Shown here piece after piece: positions 5,650-7,738 of a stretch of 7,738 nucleotides of DNA. The position numbers were made by a program, and so were the translations under genes. The notes beneath the pieces were generated by a model. That model was not told the origin of the DNA and did not search any database. It worked only from the letters and a program-made list of their open reading frames with translations. The DNA is from an uncultured Clostridia bacterium (GTDB lineage: Bacteria > Bacillota > Clostridia > Oscillospirales > Acutalibacteraceae): the NCBI GenBank assembly GCA_946006915.1, contig CAMFZK010000043.1:1-7738 (forward strand), written 5' to 3'. Numbering within the stretch: position 1 is the first letter of the stretch; every line of letters begins with the position of its first letter.

Positions 5650-7671
5650 ATGACAGCCAACACTGATATTAGATATTTAAAGGGTGTCGGTGCTAAACGT
5701 GCTGAAATTTTAAAAGGGAAGGGCATCGACACGGTCGGTGCTCTTTTGCGTTTTTTTCCGAGAAAGTACCTTGATTGGACTGATATTACTGCCGTAAAAG
5801 ACGCTCTGCCAAACCAAAATGTCTGCATTAAAGCAAAAATTGCAACCCCTATTGAAACGGTGGAAACAAGGCGGGGAATTACACTTTACAAATTTATAGC
5901 AAGCGACAAAACCGACCGTTTTGCAGTAACCCTTTTTAACCAAAGGTTTTTGGCGGAAAAACTGAAATACGGTTGCGAATATCTTTTTTACGGCAAGTTT
6001 GACGAAAATTTAATTCTTCGTCAAATGAACTCACCCATTATTAAAGAGGTAAGTTTTAACCGAATAGAGCCGATTTATAACGCAAGCAAAAATATGTCGT
6101 CCGCTACAATTCAAAAACTTGTGAAAACGGCGCTTTCCACAGTGGAAATGCCAGAAGTTTTGAACAATAAAATCAGAACCGAAAACCGACTTTGCGATAT
6201 AAATTACGCTCTTTGGAATATCCATTTCCCGAAAACCCGGGACTCTTTTGAAATGGCAAAAAAACGCCTCGTTTTTGAAGAACTTTTTTGTTTGCAAACG
6301 GCACTTTCGGTTTTAAAGACAAAGTCCCACTCTTTAAGCGGTTGCGTTATTAAAAATAATTGTTTCAGCGAATTTCAAAAAATGCTGCCCTTTGAACTTA
6401 CCGACGCACAAAAACGGGTTGTTGAGGAGTGTATTTGTGATATGCGCTCGGGCAGACCGATGAGCCGTTTGGTACAAGGGGACGTAGGAAGCGGTAAAAC
6501 GGCGGTTGCGGCGGCACTTTGCTTTGTTGCCGCTAAAAACGGTTATCAGTCCGCACTAATGGCACCAACCGAAATTTTAGCCGAGCAACATTATAAGACC
6601 TTTTGCTCCATACTAAAAAATACCGGTATAAACTGCGCTTTGCTTACCGGTGCTTTAACCCAAAAACAAAAAACACAGGTTAAAAATCAACTTAATAACG
6701 GCGAAATTGATGTAATAATCGGTACTCACGCACTTATTGTAAATGATGTTGAATTTAATAATTTAGGGCTTGTAATAACCGACGAACAACACCGCTTCGG
6801 CGTGGCACAAAGGGGAAAACTTGCCGAAAAGGGCAATAATCCGCACACACTTGTAATGTCGGCAACACCTATCCCGCAAACTTTGGCACACATTCTTTAC
6901 GGCGACCTTGATATAAGTATTATAGATATGTACCCAAAGGGAAGACAAAAGGTTGATACCTACTGCGTGGATTCCTCCTATCGCCAAAGAATTTATAATT
7001 ACATAAAAAAGTTTTTAAACCAAGGCAGGCAAGGGTACATTGTTTGCCCGTTGGTTGAGGAAAACGAGGAATTGGATCTGACTTCGGCAACCGAATATTA
7101 CGAGGATTTAAAGAAAAACGAGTTTAAGGACTATTCGTTAGGGCTTTTGCACGGCAAAATGAAACCCGCCGAAAAAGAGGAAGTAATGCAAAAGTTTGCA
7201 CGAGGGGAAATACTACTGCTCATTTCCACCACCGTAATAGAGGTGGGTATTGATGTACCCAATGCCGTAATTATGGTAATAGAAAATGCCGAGCGGTTCG
7301 GTCTTTCGCAACTTCATCAGTTGCGGGGAAGAATCGGCAGAGGGGAGTTTAAGTCGGACTGTATTTTAATTTCGGACAGTAAATCACCCGAAACCCAAAA
7401 ACGGCTTGACATTATAAAGCAAAACAGCGACGGTTTTAAAATAGCCGATTACGACCTTAATTTGCGTGGACCGGGTGACTTTTTGGGAAACCGACAACAC
7501 GGTATACCCCAAATGCGTATAGCCGATATTTTTGCAGATAAAAATGTGCTTATAACTGCTAAAAAATATGCGGAATATGTTTTAAACCAAGACCCGACTT
7601 TGTCCTCGCCCGAAAATAAACCGTTAAAGGACGAGGTAAAAGAAATTTACAAAAAACTTAATCAGTGTTAA
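5650..7671 (+). CDS. recG: ATP-dependent DNA helicase RecG
   Basis: RecG remodels stalled replication forks, branch-migrates Holliday junctions and unwinds D-loops and R-loops. The 673-residue protein is complete (family about 670-700). The N-terminal wedge region begins RYLKGVGAKRAEIL (8-21), with FFPRKYLD (35-42) and an OB-fold to about 130 that binds the DNA branch point. The superfamily 2 motor follows: TDAQKRVV (251-258), Walker A GDVGSGKT (277-284), APTEILAEQH (305-314), Walker B/motif II DEQH (378-381) with RFG after it, motif III SATPIPQTLA (404-413), motif V TTVIEVGIDVPNA (527-539) and motif VI QLRGRIGRG (557-565). The C-terminal TRG-type segment DLNLRGPGDFLGNRQHG (602-618) couples ATP use to translocation. 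DEQH followed by RFG and the RGPGDFLG segment are shared by RecG and Mfd, but the N-terminal wedge and the length identify RecG. It is the last gene of the operon, and the fakA-to-recG vicinity is conserved in Bacillota. Confidence 0.98.
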   Translation: MTANTDIRYLKGVGAKRAEILKGKGIDTVGALLRFFPRKYLDWTDITAVKDALPNQNVCIKAKIATPIETVETRRGITLYKFIASDKTDRFAVTLFNQRFLAEKLKYGCEYLFYGKFDENLILRQMNSPIIKEVSFNRIEPIYNASKNMSSATIQKLVKTALSTVEMPEVLNNKIRTENRLCDINYALWNIHFPKTRDSFEMAKKRLVFEELFCLQTALSVLKTKSHSLSGCVIKNNCFSEFQKMLPFELTDAQKRVVEECICDMRSGRPMSRLVQGDVGSGKTAVAAALCFVAAKNGYQSALMAPTEILAEQHYKTFCSILKNTGINCALLTGALTQKQKTQVKNQLNNGEIDVIIGTHALIVNDVEFNNLGLVITDEQHRFGVAQRGKLAEKGNNPHTLVMSATPIPQTLAHILYGDLDISIIDMYPKGRQKVDTYCVDSSYRQRIYNYIKKFLNQGRQGYIVCPLVEENEELDLTSATEYYEDLKKNEFKDYSLGLLHGKMKPAEKEEVMQKFARGEILLLISTTVIEVGIDVPNAVIMVIENAERFGLSQLHQLRGRIGRGEFKSDCILISDSKSPETQKRLDIIKQNSDGFKIADYDLNLRGPGDFLGNRQHGIPQMRIADIFADKNVLITAKKYAEYVLNQDPTLSSPENKPLKDEVKEIYKKLNQC

Positions 7672-7677
7672 GATTGT

Positions 7678-7709
7678 AAAACAAACCGAAATTTTCTCGG
7701 TTTGTTTTT
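7678..7709 (+). terminator. Intrinsic terminator of the operon, after recG
   Basis: ACAAACCGA (7681-7689) pairs perfectly with TCGGTTTGT (7697-7705) around a 7-base loop (7690-7696). The pairing extends by AAA (7678-7680) with TTT (7706-7708), and the T-run covers 7705-7709. It lies 6 bases after the recG stop, so recG is the end of the transcript that begins at about 1189. Confidence 0.93.
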
Positions 7710-7718
7710 ATATTCTTA

Positions 7719-7724
7719 TTGACA
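7719..7724 (+). promoter_or_regulatory. Possible -35 box of the next transcript, cut by the window end
   Basis: TTGACA matches the sigma-A -35 consensus at all six positions and lies 9 bases after the recG terminator, where a new transcription unit would begin. With a 17-base spacer the -10 box would fall at 7742-7747, just outside the window, so the promoter cannot be confirmed. The remaining bases to 7738 hold nothing else recognisable. Confidence 0.45.
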
Positions 7725-7738
7725 CCAATGCTTTAAAG

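Noticed and set aside
5650..7671. Mfd (transcription-repair coupling factor) as an alternative to RecG
   Set aside because: The length of 673 residues, the N-terminal wedge domain and the absence of UvrB-like and RNA polymerase-interacting domains fit RecG only.
7731..7738. Palindrome CTTTAAAG at the very end of the window as an operator or repeat
   Set aside because: It is only eight bases, A/T-rich and cut by the window edge; such a palindrome is expected by chance.

Overview
This window looks like one end of a metagenome-assembled contig from a low-to-moderate GC Gram-positive bacterium, most likely an uncultured member of the Clostridia (Oscillospiraceae/Ruminococcaceae-like). The evidence is the Bacillota-specific gene order asp23-family (yloU) – fakA (yloV) – recG, a YmdB-type phosphodiesterase, a lipoprotein of Gram-positive style, strong AGGAGG ribosome binding sites and short A/T-rich intrinsic terminators. 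The taxonomic call is an inference from gene content, not from a marker-gene search.

Layout. Bases 1-45 are not genomic: they are the tail of the Illumina P5 oligo, an 8-base index and the Nextera read-1 adapter with its Tn5 mosaic end. Native DNA starts at about 46. A complete gap gene (65-1096) for glycolytic glyceraldehyde-3-phosphate dehydrogenase follows and is closed by an intrinsic terminator (1111-1143). About ten bases later a promoter with an extended -10 box (1154-1182) starts a five-gene, tightly packed, same-strand operon: ymdB (1209-1988), a family-5 extracellular solute-binding lipoprotein (2000-3574), an Asp23/Gls24-family protein (3586-3936), the fatty acid kinase fakA (3966-5639, TTG start) and the DNA helicase recG (5650-7671). 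Intergenic gaps are 11, 11, 29 and 10 bases, and two ribosome binding sites overlap the preceding stop codon. An intrinsic terminator (7678-7709) ends the operon. A consensus -35 hexamer (7719-7724) lies just before the window ends and probably belongs to the next, unseen gene.

How the genes relate. The yloU-fakA-recG part is an old Bacillota neighbourhood: a small Asp23-family protein, a kinase that phosphorylates exogenous fatty acids held by FakB so that they can enter phospholipid synthesis, and a replication-fork-remodelling helicase. Added in front are a 2',3'-cyclic nucleotide phosphodiesterase/RNase Y modulator (YmdB) and an orphan oligopeptide-type binding lipoprotein with no permease or ATPase nearby. 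All genes look intact. I see no mobile element, CRISPR array, tRNA, rRNA, riboswitch or defence locus, and no convincing undescribed system. The most notable points are the sequencing-adapter contamination at the left edge and the placement of the orphan binding protein and ymdB in the fakA-recG operon.
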